Shown here: piece after piece, positions 42,771 through 51,549 of the stretch
Position numbering within the stretch: position 1 is the first letter of the stretch
Layout: each line of letters begins with the position of its first letter
Assembly: GCF_026262505.1 (NCBI RefSeq)
Contig: NC_067206.1
Coordinates: 2,046,001-2,110,000 of the forward strand
DNA: 64,000 bases
Source: Trichomonas vaginalis G3
Lineage: Eukaryota > Parabasalia > Trichomonadida > Trichomonadidae
Direction: 5' to 3'
Position numbers and translations under genes: made by a program
Notes under the pieces: model-generated
The model's input: only the letters and a program-made list of their open reading frames with translations
The model's database searches: none
Told to the model about the DNA's origin: nothing

Positions 42771-43671
42771 TCGTCATTTTCAACTTCTTTAGCATATTCG
42801 TCAGGAGTTGTCTTATATTTGTTAGGAACTGTCTTTGAAAGTATACCACCTTGAACTTTGACAAGTTTGAAACGAGGTCTGACAATAGTAGTTTTATCTT
42901 CTGCTTGCAGTCTGTACATTTTGCCATGTTTGCCTAAAACTTCATAATATTCTCTTGTATACTTTCTTCTATTTTTACGAACACGAATGTGAGTACCTGT
43001 CGGGTTCCCATTGTTGTCATAGTCAATAGTATTTTCATATGGGTCGCGTTTAGGTATTTCTATTTTTACTTTGTCACCTTTCTGAAGTTTGAAGCCCGAC
43101 ATTCTTTCTTGTTTGTCTCTTTTGACTAAATTATTAAATATATAGTCTTTCTCTAAGTCAGGGTTGTTTTTCATTTCTTCGGGGAGTGGTTTCCCAAACC
43201 TTTTTGTTTACGGCTATTGTAAATATTTAAAACTTGTCTCATCTTTGCCATGGAGAAGTGTCTATATTTGTCGTCATATGACATTTCATTTGCTTCACCA
43301 CCTTGTGGTTGGTTTAAGTCTCTTAACATTTTTATACAACCGTCAATGACACCAAGAGCAGAATGGTTTTGGTCGACAATGAAATATTGGTTTACATTTT
43401 TTGAACGCAGATAGTTTTTTACATCATCTGATTTGAAAGAACTTTCACAGTCAGATGTCAGTTTTGTTGGATGGTATTTGTCAACGAATATTGTCAAAGC
43501 AGTTTTCACATCTAAAATATTTTTGGACCATAATGGTATGGCTTCACAGTATCTTGTGTTTTGACCGACAAATATTAGCCAGTATGGTGGTCCATCTGTT
43601 CTAACTCTCGGAATGTTTTCCAAGATATCCATAAACCAAGCATTTGGTGTTGAACTAAAGATTTTTACCAT
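42767..43671 (-). CDS. Retroviral-type (rve) integrase, frameshifted
   Basis: This enzyme inserts Maverick ends into chromosomal DNA. The catalytic core starts near 43671 (the frame is open further upstream without Met, so the zinc-binding N-terminus may be lost). Acidic residues are D15 in WFMDIL, D74 in LTSDCESS and D110 in HSALGVIDGC, with exactly 35 residues between the last two. The third position is Asp where retroviral integrases have Glu. A frame change near 43203 lies before the C-terminal SH3-like part, which contains FKLQKGDKVKIEIPKRDPY and EYYEVLGKHGKMYRLQAED and ends in KLVKVQGG-type text. It diverges from the 43742 gene. Confidence 0.85.
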
Positions 43672-43741
43672 GAGTGCTTTCTTTGTCGCTTTAGAAACAT
43701 AGGGTCCTTGTTTGGATTCGTCATTTTTTATCCTATAAGAA

Positions 43742-44100
43742 ATGGGTTTATTTGGCGCATTAGCAGGAGTTGCATCCAGATTTTTGCCCGCAGTGGAACA
43801 ATAGCCAGAGGTGTATTTGGAGTTGGAAGGAAGATTTTGAGTACATTAGGTATACTTAAAGAGAAAGCACAACCTATTATACAAACTGTACAGAAAGGTT
43901 GGGATGTAGCACGAGATGCAACAAATCTTATTCCAAATCCTGAAACAAGAGGAAAAGTTCAAGGATGGATGGACAATGTAGGAAGACAAGCAGGAAACTA
44001 TTATAACAAAGCAAATGACTACTATAACCAAGCAGGACACTATATGGACCAAGGTGAAAGATTCTTTAACAGAGGATATACCATGCACAACAATGGGTAA
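43742..44100 (+). CDS. Small Maverick protein with hydrophobic Gly/Ala N-terminus, frameshifted
   Basis: This protein of about 119 residues starts MGLFGALAGVASRFLPA. One base is off near 43797, after which GTIARGVFGVGRKILSTLGI continues. The first 45 residues form a glycine-rich, amphipathic, possibly membrane-active stretch. The rest is helical and polar, with YYNKANDYYNQAGHYMDQGE repeats. The layout resembles small capsid-interior lytic proteins such as adenovirus pVI only in general character; this is inference. It is first in a run of eight small plus-strand genes. Confidence 0.6.
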
Positions 44101-44140
44101 ACAATAACCAACCTCAACGCCTCAAACGTGGGGAATGTAA

Positions 44141-44332
44141 AGTTTTTTACTGAGATGAAATGAACAATACAGCATTGAGACAAATGGTTCAAGATGGATT
44201 TGTCGGCTTCCAGCAGTTACACAACGTGTTTGTCAAGTTCTTCCTATACCTCAGGAAGTTTTTAGACCGACTTAAAAAACCTAAACAACAGTTGAAAACA
44301 AACCAAACTAAATTTTTTACTGAGATGAAATG
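44141..44332 (+). promoter_or_regulatory. Repeated start-site motif TTTTTTACTGAGATGAAATG
   Basis: The 20-base motif occurs twice (ending 44162 and 44332), each time with the final ATG serving as a gene start. The second copy also codes the last residues FFTEMK of the preceding gene. Such exact repetition suggests a promoter or translation signal specific to this element. Confidence 0.55.
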
Positions 44333-44333
44333 A
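44160..44333 (+). CDS. 57-residue Maverick protein
   Basis: This intact small frame runs from MNNTALRQMVQDGFVGFQQL to TKFFTEMK. A central aromatic/hydrophobic helix (VFVKFFLYLRKFLDRL) could be an amphipathic or membrane-binding helix. The stop TGA overlaps the ATG of the next gene in ATGA. The function is unknown. Confidence 0.6.
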   Translation: MNNTALRQMVQDGFVGFQQLHNVFVKFFLYLRKFLDRLKKPKQQLKTNQTKFFTEMK

Positions 44334-44491
44334 CCGAAGAAGTTGAAACGGTAGATTTGACACCACAAACAAAAAGTTCAGAACCATTGTCAAAACCTGT
44401 CAAAGAACTTACAGATGAAGAGAAAAATTCAATAATAGAAAGTGCCAGGTCTGGAAATACAAACCCTAACTACAAAGTCACTTTTTCATAA
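44330..44491 (+). CDS. 53-residue acidic Maverick protein
   Basis: This intact small frame starts MTEEVETVDLTPQTKSSEP and ends NPNYKVTFS. It is acidic and polar, and probably disordered in its first half. It starts inside the ATGA overlap with the previous gene; its stop lies 2 bases before the next ATG. The function is unknown. Confidence 0.6.
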   Translation: MTEEVETVDLTPQTKSSEPLSKPVKELTDEEKNSIIESARSGNTNPNYKVTFS

Positions 44492-44493
44492 AA

Positions 44494-44673
44494 ATGGAAC
44501 GGCAAGTATCTCAAAAAAGAAAACAGACTCTCACAAATAAAATATTGAAGTCTGAAGGAGCTTTCGAGACAACAGATGGAAAAGTTTACTTCACTGACCA
44601 ACAGTTCATTATAGAACATCTCATTGACTTAGAGTCGAAATATTCTAAACTTTACAACAACACAAAAAGTTGA
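44494..44673 (+). CDS. 59-residue Maverick protein
   Basis: This intact frame starts MERQVSQKRKQTLTNKILK and ends KLYNNTKS. It has a basic N-terminus and a helical C-terminal half with FIIEHLIDLESKYSKL. The function is unknown. It is tightly packed with its neighbours (2 bases upstream, 18 downstream). Confidence 0.55.
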   Translation: MERQVSQKRKQTLTNKILKSEGAFETTDGKVYFTDQQFIIEHLIDLESKYSKLYNNTKS

Positions 44674-44691
44674 AAGGAAAACAAAAAACAA

Positions 44692-44913
44692 ATGGCATAT
44701 GATATTTATGAAGATGTTGACGACACAACTGTTCCTGCAAGTGAAGTAAAGTCAGAGGAACCGAAAAGTGACAAAAAACCGATAGAAGAAGAAAACCAAA
44801 AACTGAAGATAAACCAAAACCAAAGTAGTTTGGAAACTAAACCAAGTCAACCTTCATTAGCTGGTATGGGTTGGCGTCAAAGACTTATGGCAGCAGGCGG
44901 TTATGTTAAGTAA
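44692..44913 (+). CDS. 73-residue acidic Maverick protein
   Basis: This intact frame starts MAYDIYEDVDDTTVPASEV and ends GMGWRQRLMAAGGYVK. The body is acidic and disordered (E, K, Q, N, S). The conserved-looking end SLAGMGWRQRLMAAGG is hydrophobic/basic and could be a short docking peptide. The function is unknown. Confidence 0.6.
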   Translation: MAYDIYEDVDDTTVPASEVKSEEPKSDKKPIEEENQKLKINQNQSSLETKPSQPSLAGMGWRQRLMAAGGYVK

Positions 44914-44943
44914 AGAAAAAAATATTTTTTTATTTTTATAAAA

Positions 44944-45197
44944 ATGCCCCCATATAGAATGGATAGAAAATCTGCTAGAATAAAAGCAAGAGTTGCAAAG
45001 ATATGGTTGGAGAGTTTCGAAGAATTTTAAATATAGGAAGGGAAGACCCATAAAAGTCTATGACAAATTGTCTGGTCTTCGCTACGAAATGGATTTGGAA
45101 ACAGCACGTGCAAATTAATCCAAACAGACTAGAGAGGTTAGAAGAAGAACGTCTTATGGACATGCCTTTCGATGTTAGTGAACATTGCATGAAGTAA
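44944..45197 (+). CDS. Small basic Maverick protein, frameshifted
   Basis: It starts MPPYRMDRKSARIKARVAKI after an AAAAAAATATTTTTTT palindrome identical to the helicase promoter. The frame closes near 45030, but continues in another frame with GRPIKVYDKLSGLRYEMDLE, and again with NPNRLERLEEERLMDMPFDV to TAA at 45195. About 84 residues in all. The function is unknown; the basic first half suggests DNA or protein binding. Confidence 0.5.
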
Positions 45198-45241
45198 AAA
45201 TTTATTTTTTAAAAAGTGACATTTTTTTTATTTTATTTGAA

Positions 45242-45382
45242 ATGTACGCTGAGTTTGTTGGAGAAGACCGTTGGGAAACTTGTTTGTTAGATGAGAAATA
45301 TGAAATGGCATATACCATTTTAAAACAATATATTTTTACATATATTAAATGCTTCAGGTTGAAAAACAAAGAACAAAAGTAG
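45242..45382 (+). CDS. 46-residue Maverick protein
   Basis: This short intact frame starts MYAEFVGEDRWETCLLDEKY. It overlaps the next gene by 34 bases in a different frame. The sequence looks like a real N-terminal domain, so it may instead be the frameshifted start of the following gene. The function is unknown. Confidence 0.4.
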   Translation: MYAEFVGEDRWETCLLDEKYEMAYTILKQYIFTYIKCFRLKNKEQK

Positions 45383-46209
45383 CAGATTACAAACCGTTAG
45401 ACTATATCTTTACAAATGCTGGTAGGACTATTTCAGATGAAGAAATTTCATCCCGAGTATACAGGTTTGACTATCCAATTCGTTGGCTTCAAAGTCCTTC
45501 AGATGCAAAGGCAATAGGATTTAGAAGAGTTTTGTTTTCAAATAGAACTAACGCATTTATGTTCGCAGTATATTTTCATGGGCAGTATAAAGATTCTGAT
45601 GGTCTAATAGACAAATTTGACGAAATGAGAATCTTTACAGTTCGTTCAGACGAAAGTCTTGAGAAAACTCTAAATGACTTTCAAACTCAAATGAACAAAT
45701 ATTATTGGGAATTTCAAGAAAAATACGACTCTTTACTAAATGGAACATACTATCTGAAACTAGAATATGACAAGATGAACTCCACCGTTTCATTTCAAAA
45801 GATTGAAATTAACCCTCCAAGAGATACAGAGTTTTTATTTTGGAAAGTAGACAAACGTTCTTGGGCACAATTTCTTCGGTTACTAAACCAGAACGAACCA
45901 TTACCACCAGATGGTCCATTTCAATTTATACTTCCACCAGCAGATTTGACAGTTTATAGAAACGTGTTTGACCCTCAAAATGTTATGTGTCATGCAAGTT
46001 TCAGTTCAAGCAACAATAGTTTTCTATGTATTGGTAAGGACTTTTATGACTTTGCTTCTAAATTCTACGAACCACCTAGTAACAGTTTCTCTGACTTTCA
46101 AGTTTGGTTCACAACAAATGGTGTGCAACATATTATTCCATTGTACTATGACTTTTATCTCGAATTGTCTTTCATATATAACTACGGAAAAGTGCTGAAA
46201 AAGTATTGA
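45349..46209 (+). CDS. 286-residue Maverick protein, possible capsid accessory
   Basis: This is an intact frame; the true start may be the ATG at 45349 or upstream through the overlapping 45242 frame. It has beta-rich segments, many aromatic residues, LQSPSDAKAIGFRRVLFSN, repeated NPP/LPP loops and a C-terminus WFTTNGVQHIIPLYYDFYLE. No family is recognised. Size and beta content would fit a second jelly-roll or fibre-base protein. An AGATCT palindrome follows the stop. Confidence 0.6.
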   Translation: MLQVEKQRTKVADYKPLDYIFTNAGRTISDEEISSRVYRFDYPIRWLQSPSDAKAIGFRRVLFSNRTNAFMFAVYFHGQYKDSDGLIDKFDEMRIFTVRSDESLEKTLNDFQTQMNKYYWEFQEKYDSLLNGTYYLKLEYDKMNSTVSFQKIEINPPRDTEFLFWKVDKRSWAQFLRLLNQNEPLPPDGPFQFILPPADLTVYRNVFDPQNVMCHASFSSSNNSFLCIGKDFYDFASKFYEPPSNSFSDFQVWFTTNGVQHIIPLYYDFYLELSFIYNYGKVLKKY

Positions 46210-46214
46210 AAAAT

Positions 46215-46262
46215 AATGTTTATGTTAGCATGTTAGATCTAACACGTTTTCGAACATCGTAG
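46215..46262. promoter_or_regulatory. AGATCT palindrome after the 45349 gene
   Basis: GTTAGATCTAAC (AGATCT at 46235-46240), with one GTTAG half-site to the left and a decayed one to the right. It belongs to the same class as those at 113-312. Confidence 0.5.
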
Positions 46263-46334
46263 AAAACTCATGAAAACAATTTATTTTTGACACTTTCACA
46301 AAAAACATAAAAAAGTGAAGTTAAAATGAGATGT

Positions 46335-46631
46335 TTACTGAACTGGTTGGATGTCGCCTTCACAGGTTATGTAGAATGGTTGACCCGAGAAGTGGAACAG
46401 TGCTCTGAGAATTTGTATAATTCGTGGAATTGGACTCTCTCTGTTTGGAAGTAGTATCCAAGGACGCTTGGCAAAGAACTTTATAATGGCTTCCTTCTTT
46501 GCTTGCTTTATGTCGTCGAAAGGAGTGTTTTCTGGTATTTGAATTGGAATTCCAGTCGAAGTCTCGAGATTCAAGACAGCCCTTCCAGAAATAGTGGTGA
46601 ACTTGACCTTGGGCTTCATGACCTTGCGCAA
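46335..46631 (-). CDS. 98-residue Maverick protein, probably 5'-truncated by frame change
   Basis: It runs from MRKVMKPKVKFTTISGRAVL to GDIQPVQ. The frame upstream contains INDCVKDYLRKVM, and before that MPEGFDEAVYL (46675-46700), separated by a TAA at 46658. The original start was therefore probably near 46696. The protein has a beta-rich first half and a helical KQAKKEAIIKFFAKRPW part. Codon use is more G/C-rich than in the neighbours. The function is unknown. It diverges from 47023 across the iteron arrays. Confidence 0.5.
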   Translation of the reverse strand: MRKVMKPKVKFTTISGRAVLNLETSTGIPIQIPENTPFDDIKQAKKEAIIKFFAKRPWILLPNRESPIPRIIQILRALFHFSGQPFYITCEGDIQPVQ

Positions 46632-46707
46632 GTAGTCTTTTACGCAGTCGTTTATTTAAATTAGGTAAACTGCCTCGTCAAATCCTTCTGGCATTCCGAG
46701 TCCTTCC

Positions 46708-47012
46708 TTCCAACAGGAAAAGTTTTTCCTTCCGACAGAAAAAATTTTTCCTTCCGACAGAAAAAATTTTTCCTTAAGACAGAAAAAATTTTTCCTTAAG
46801 ACAGAAAAAATTTTTCCAGTTGTCCGTCCGTAAACCATTCAAATTTTCGAAAATTGAGAACTTTTTGGTCGAACTTCAGAAAAAGTTTTTCCTTCCAACA
46901 GAAAAAGTTTTTCCTTCCAACAGAAAAAGTTTTTCCTTCCGACAGAAAAAGTTTTTCCTTCCAACAGGAAAAGTTTTTCCTTCCAACAGGAAAAGTTCTT
47001 CCTTCTGACAGG
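46708..47012. repeat. Two arrays of ~22-bp palindromic iterons
   Basis: About five units in 46708-46818 and six in 46878-47012 contain GAAAAAGTTTTTCCTTCC followed by RACAG. The central GGAAAAAGTTTTTCC is nearly palindromic. A unique spacer of about 60 bases separates the arrays; within it TTCGAAAATTGAGAAC is not repeated. The arrays fill the divergent space between the 46631 and 47023 genes. Confidence 0.8.
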
Positions 47013-47022
47013 ACACAAACGA

Positions 47023-47373
47023 ATGTCCCACGTCCCACCAACCCAGTCCATTCCCAAACCAGAGGAACCTAAAGAACCACAACAGTCTCCTCAGCAACCT
47101 CAGTTCCAGCAAGTACCTCCACCAAATTACTACCAATTTCCACCTCAAGGTTACTACCCACCACAAGGCTTCCCGAACTACCCTCCTCAGCCTATGCCTT
47201 ACTTCCCCAACCCTTGGATGTTCCAGCAAGCTCCACCCCAGCAATTCCAATCTCAATCCAAATCGAAGAGAGACCAAGAGTTCGAAGAAGGTCTGAACCG
47301 TTTACGCAAAGAGTATGCCACAGCTCCAATTGAGAGAAAGTTGTTCCCGGACCAAAAATATATTTTAGGGTAG
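47023..47373 (+). CDS. Proline/glutamine/tyrosine-rich protein
   Basis: This is an intact 116-residue frame from MSHVPPTQSIPKPEEPKE to LFPDQKYILG. Residues 15-80 are dominated by P, Q, Y and F (FPPQGYYPPQGFPNYPP), a disordered, prion-like composition. The last 35 residues form a charged helix with FEEGLNRLRKEYATA. The start lies 10 bases after the iteron array. It could be an assembly or phase-separating scaffold protein, but there is no direct evidence. Confidence 0.6.
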   Translation: MSHVPPTQSIPKPEEPKEPQQSPQQPQFQQVPPPNYYQFPPQGYYPPQGFPNYPPQPMPYFPNPWMFQQAPPQQFQSQSKSKRDQEFEEGLNRLRKEYATAPIERKLFPDQKYILG

Positions 47374-47427
47374 ATGGTTAGATCTCACCTGTTTTTTCAC
47401 CTCTTTTTCACCCTCTTGAATTTTCAT
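47374..47427. promoter_or_regulatory. Hybrid AGATCT palindrome
   Basis: GGTTAGATCTCACC combines the GTT-type left arm with the CAC-type right arm, and is followed by two more CACC half-sites within T-runs (about 47386-47413). Confidence 0.5.
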
Positions 47428-47567
47428 GACTTCTTCGTAAATGTTTTGTCAAGACTTCTTCGTAAATGTTTTGTCAAGACTTCATCGTAAATGTTTTGTC
47501 AAGACTTCTTCGTAAATGTTTTGTCAAGACTTCATCGTAAATGTTTTGTCAAGACTTCTTCGTAATG
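47428..47567 (+). repeat. 25-bp tandem repeat array 1
   Basis: About five and a half units contain CTTCWTCGTAAATGTTTTGT. The W position alternates T and A from unit to unit. Single inverted relics of the unit occur at 190-230 and 49466-49505. Confidence 0.8.
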
Positions 47568-47688
47568 AGTGTAAAGGACCCAAAAATAAAGTTTATGTTA
47601 GAATGTTAGATCTAACATATTTTCTAACACGTTTTCTAACATGGTCTAAAACTCTCGAAAATCATGAATTTCCTTAAGATAGAAAAAA

Positions 47689-48030
47689 TAAAGTTAGTTT
47701 TATTTTGTATTTTTTTGTATGTAAGATATGATTTCAGGGATTTTTTTGACGAAGTGTCAATGTTCACTTCGTCAAAAAATAACAGTTATCTAATGAAAAA
47801 GTTAGTTTTATTTTTTTATTTTGTATGTAAAGACATGATTTCAGGGATTTTTTTGACGAAGTGTCAATGTTCACTTCGTCAAAAAATAACAGTTATCTAA
47901 AAAAGTTAGTTTTATTTTTTTATTTTGTATGTAAAGACATGATTTCAGGGATTTTTTTGACGAAGTGTCAATGTTCACTTTCGTCAAAAAATAAAACAGT
48001 TATCTAATGAAAAAGTTAGTTTTAATTTTT
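47689..48030 (+). repeat. Three tandem ~105-bp units, each with leader and hairpin
   Basis: Each unit starts AAAGTTAGTTTTATTT, runs through TTTTGTATGTAAAGACATGA like the leader of the 49800 gene, and ends in a hairpin TTTTTTGACGAAGTG-loop-CACTTCGTCAAAAAA (47742-47779, 47848-47886, 47952-47991). A fourth, partial unit begins near 48011. No gene follows any of them. Confidence 0.8.
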
Positions 48031-48039
48031 TTATTGACG

Positions 48040-48292
48040 AGAATGTCGTAAATGTTTTGTCATGATTTCATCGTAAATGTTTTGTCAAGACTTCTTCATC
48101 GTAATGAACGTAAATGTTTTGTCAAACATGAACGTAAATGTTTTGTCAAACATGAACGTAAATGTTTTGTCAAACATGAACGTAAATGTTTTGTCAAGAC
48201 TTCTTCGTACATGCTTTGTCAAAACTTCTTCGTAAATGTTTTGTCAAAACTTCTTCGTAAATGTTTTGTCAAAACTTCTTCGTAATGAGTGT
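48040..48292 (+). repeat. 25-bp tandem repeat array 2
   Basis: About ten units of the CGTAAATGTTTTGTCAA type. Four of them are a 24-base variant beginning CATGAACG. Both arrays end in the same CTTCTTCGTAATGAGTG and TAAAGGACCCAAAAATA. Confidence 0.75.
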
Positions 48293-48309
48293 AAAGGACC
48301 CAAAAATAT

Positions 48310-48365
48310 AATTTAGGTGAAGAAGTGAGATCTCACCTGTTTTTTCACCTCTTTTTTCACATCTT
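48310..48365. promoter_or_regulatory. GTGAGATCTCAC palindrome upstream of the 48449 gene
   Basis: GTGAGATCTCACC (AGATCT at 48328-48333), with GGTGA to the left and two CACxT half-sites to the right inside T-runs. It is the GTG/CAC version of the intergenic palindrome. Confidence 0.55.
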
Positions 48366-48448
48366 GAATTTTCATGAATTTTCCCGAAATAAAAAATAAA
48401 GTTAGTTTTATTTTTTTTATTTTTTTTATTTTGTATAAAAAAATAAAA

Positions 48449-49383
48449 ATGTCAACAATCGGCACAACAACAATTCAAACAACAGCACCAAACTCGCTAG
48501 TCATGAATCCTACGTCAATGTTGGTAGAGATGAAAAGCTTCATTCCTTCTTCATATACTTTTGAAACAGAAATCCAGAAGATAAAGCAAGAACTTTTAAC
48601 AAGTAATTTAGACTGTAGTGCGAAAGATGAAACAAATGAACAGTATCTTTATGAAATGGAGGACATTATTGACCATTTGCCTAAACTACCTGAAATTCAG
48701 CAACAAAAACTAACCATTCCTGAATTCGATGAAATAGAAGTCAAAGCAACTGACTCAGTAGAAATAAAGAAGTTCATACGAAAGGTAAACTATGAGTTTC
48801 TAGGATTTCATTGCAACCATAAGGTTATGGACAAAGATTGCGACATGGTATATAAGAATGTTTCTGACAATATAAATCTGAAGAATTTAAGACCTACGAC
48901 AACTTTGTTTCGTTAGTTGCTGAATGTGTATGGCAGATAAGAGATGAAGATAGAAGAGGTAAAGTATGGAACAAACAAATAAGACCCGCTATGTTTGAGA
49001 TGAAGAGAGCAATTGACGCTTTAGTTGTTTTAGCAGGTAAGGTTTCAGAATATAACGCAAAAATGAACCCGCAATGTTCTAAATGTAAAGCAGCAATGAG
49101 GAAATATAACTACTCCGTCAAAGAGATAGAACGTATGAGAAACGACTATGCAGATTTAAAGAAAGAAGCAGAAAAACCAGCAGAAGATAAAATGGACATG
49201 TTAGCATTTCTGAACAAAAACTATCCAACTGCTGACGATTTCCTTCTATCTGATGTCAAGAAGAAATATAAAGAGACTTTCGGTATCGTTAAAACATTCG
49301 ATGTACTAAAAGAAGAAATAGAAGCTACAAAACTGTTTAAAGTCATGAGCCATCGCAACATATACCATGTAAAACGCTTGTAA
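48449..49383 (+). CDS. Maverick protein of ~311 residues with CxxC pair, frameshifted
   Basis: It starts MSTIGTTTIQTTAPNSLVM at 48449, after the AAAGTTAG T-rich leader. The frame closes at 48916, but the alternative frame from about 48880 continues through WQIRDEDRRGKVWNKQIRPA to the end at 49383, so one base is missing near 48878. The C-terminal part has CSKCKAAMRKYNYSVKEIE and then a long charged helix. The function is unknown. The last 34 codons also open the window (1-106). Confidence 0.65.
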
Positions 49384-49387
49384 ATAG

Positions 49388-49590
49388 TTATGTTAGGAAA
49401 CGTGTTAGAAAACATGTTAGATCTAACATTCTAACATAAAATATATTTTTGGTCATTTACAATGAAGTCTTGACAAAACATTTAAGTTCGATGAAGTCTT
49501 GAAAATTCATGAGTTTTGTGTGTTTTAGACCATGTTAGGAAACGTGTTAGAAAACATGTTAGATCTAACATTCTAACATAAAATATATTT
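49388..49590. promoter_or_regulatory. AGATCT palindromic arrays, copy D
   Basis: Two blocks identical to 113-312, with AGATCT at 49419-49424 and 49561-49566. Confidence 0.6.
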
Positions 49591-49799
49591 TGCTGAATTC
49601 CGTATGAAAACCGAGAGAAGAACAGCGAGTAGGTAAGAAACCTTAGTCGCCAAAACTCTATGAAAACAGTGAAGAACAGCGAGACCGACTTTTATCTAGG
49701 TCGCCAAAACTCTATGAAAATCATGAGTTTCCTTAAGACAGAAAAAATAAAGTTAGTTTTATTTTTATTTATTTTTTTATTTTGTATGTAAGGACAGAT

Positions 49800-50623
49800 A
49801 TGTCAACATCAGAGAACACAACAACTGCTATCGTTCATGAAGCCATAAATGAAGAATACGAGTGGGTTCAGTTTAACAAACAACTCCGTCTCATTCGTTC
49901 GGTCAAAGACGATATGTACCAGATGCAAAGTATTTTGACAGCATGTTTTGCTCCAGATACTAAACACGCAGACGACTGGTTCAAAAACCAAAGCACACAA
50001 GAACTTTTGAGTGAAATTTCTCTAGACCGACTTTTTTCGGCCATGCATAAAACACATGAAAATCGTAAAAATTTGCCAATAAATTTAAGAGATATTATGT
50101 ACATAGACTTTTAGTAAATGCAGTTGCAATGTGGGCTTCTCCTCGTTATGCATGGCATGTTTACAGACTTCTTGACGAAATTCATAGACAAGAACGTGAA
50201 GAGATGGAAAAGAAACTTCAAGCAAAAGATGAAGTCATTGAAGCAAAAGACAAAAGCATTCAGAAAAGAATACCACGTTCGGTACCAAAAGGAAAGGAAA
50301 AGAACTATAAGTATATGATTTATACTGAAGAGATGGAAAATGAAGAAGATAAAGATATGGTTATGTTGCATTTAGTCAGAAGAAACAACAAAAGCTTTTA
50401 CGACCTTGCTAAGATTTACAAATCTGACAGAAATTGGTTCTATCGCGAAAACTTACCGATTTCAATGACACCGAATGAAGATGTGAAACAAATAGTTCAA
50501 GATACGTTACCTCAAACACACTATGATATTAAAGGTTGTACAATACTTACATTCAAAGAAGACTTACCGCTACTGAAAGAAAAAATAACAGAGTATTTTG
50601 ACAACTTCAAACAAGCAGAGTAA
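49800..50623 (+). CDS. Copy D of the coiled-coil Maverick protein, frameshifted
   Basis: Nearly identical to 524-1348. One G is missing near 50092, so the N-terminal 98 residues and the C-terminal 164 residues are in different frames. The coiled coil and the MLHLVRRNNKSF domain are intact in the second part. Confidence 0.65.
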
Positions 50624-50639
50624 ATGAACTCTTTATTTT

Positions 50640-51514
50640 TCAAGCTTGACTTTTTACAATTTGAACTTTGTTTGCGTAGATATGAATTCTGAAAGAAGTA
50701 TGAGGGTCTTGTATGACTTTGTACTTCTCCCATAGTTCATGTCTGTCAAACTTACCTGCCATGGACTCTTTCATAAGTTCCATGAAATCGTCTTCGGACA
50801 ATCCGGGGAAAAGTACAATGTCAGTAAGTATTCTCTTTACATCCTTACTTAAACTCTTTGCTGTCTGTACACATATTACGACTGAGATGTTAAAGTGTCT
50901 GAGCTTCTTAAGAATTCGACACATATCTTGTTCTCTATTCTTTAACAAAGGATGAGAAGCGAAATCATCTAAGATAAGAAGACACCTATGAGGGTAAGTC
51001 TTCCAATCGTAAGATTGCAATTTCTTCGAAATGTATTCTATCTCTTTCTGTTTGTTTCTGAAGTGTTTCTTCTCTAATATTCTCTGCATTTCCTCATTTG
51101 GGTCTTTAAACTTCGAATTTATATACTCATTTATAGCATTATACTTCAAAACTCTTCTTTGGTACTTCTTTATCCAATCTAACAACTCAGTATCCTTTAT
51201 ACATACTAACTTAGACTTCTTTATAATATCTTTGAACGAATTGACGGTTTGGTCAAATTGACCAGAAGTACTACAAATGACAACTAACTCATAGAATGGG
51301 TTCTTCTCATCTAGTTCTTGTTGTTGTGCAGCCATTTTAAGATAAGTGAAAGTCTTACCCGACCCAGGTGGTGCAATTAGACCTGTTATACCATTCTGAG
51401 CAAATAAGAACTTTTCATGTATAGGTTTTATCTGAGCATTTTCTAACTTCCTTTGTTCTTGTTTAAAACATTCTCAAATTTCTTGTCAATGTCAGCAAAC
51501 TTTTTTTCTAACAT
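50640..51514 (-). CDS. Packaging ATPase, copy D, frameshifted near the N-terminus
   Basis: Nearly identical to 1365-2241. The frame is continuous from about 51450 to 50640, including the P-loop GLIAPPGSGKT and Walker B CLLILDDFASH. A base is missing near 51452 in the AACAAGG stretch, separating the MLEKKFADIDKKF start. The lesion is at a different place from that in copy A, so at most the first 20 residues are affected. Confidence 0.75.
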
Positions 51515-51549
51515 ATTTTTAGAAAAATTAAAATTTTTATCTTTTAGAA

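Noticed and set aside
46796..47277. Several overlapping frames with repeated KNFSCWKEKLFL or KFFLPTEKVFPS text
   Set aside because: They are readings of the iteron arrays in different frames. The tandem DNA repeat explains them without coding function.
47428..48292. CRISPR-like regular repeats
   Set aside because: The repeats are contiguous with no unique spacers, no cas genes are near, and the genome is eukaryotic.
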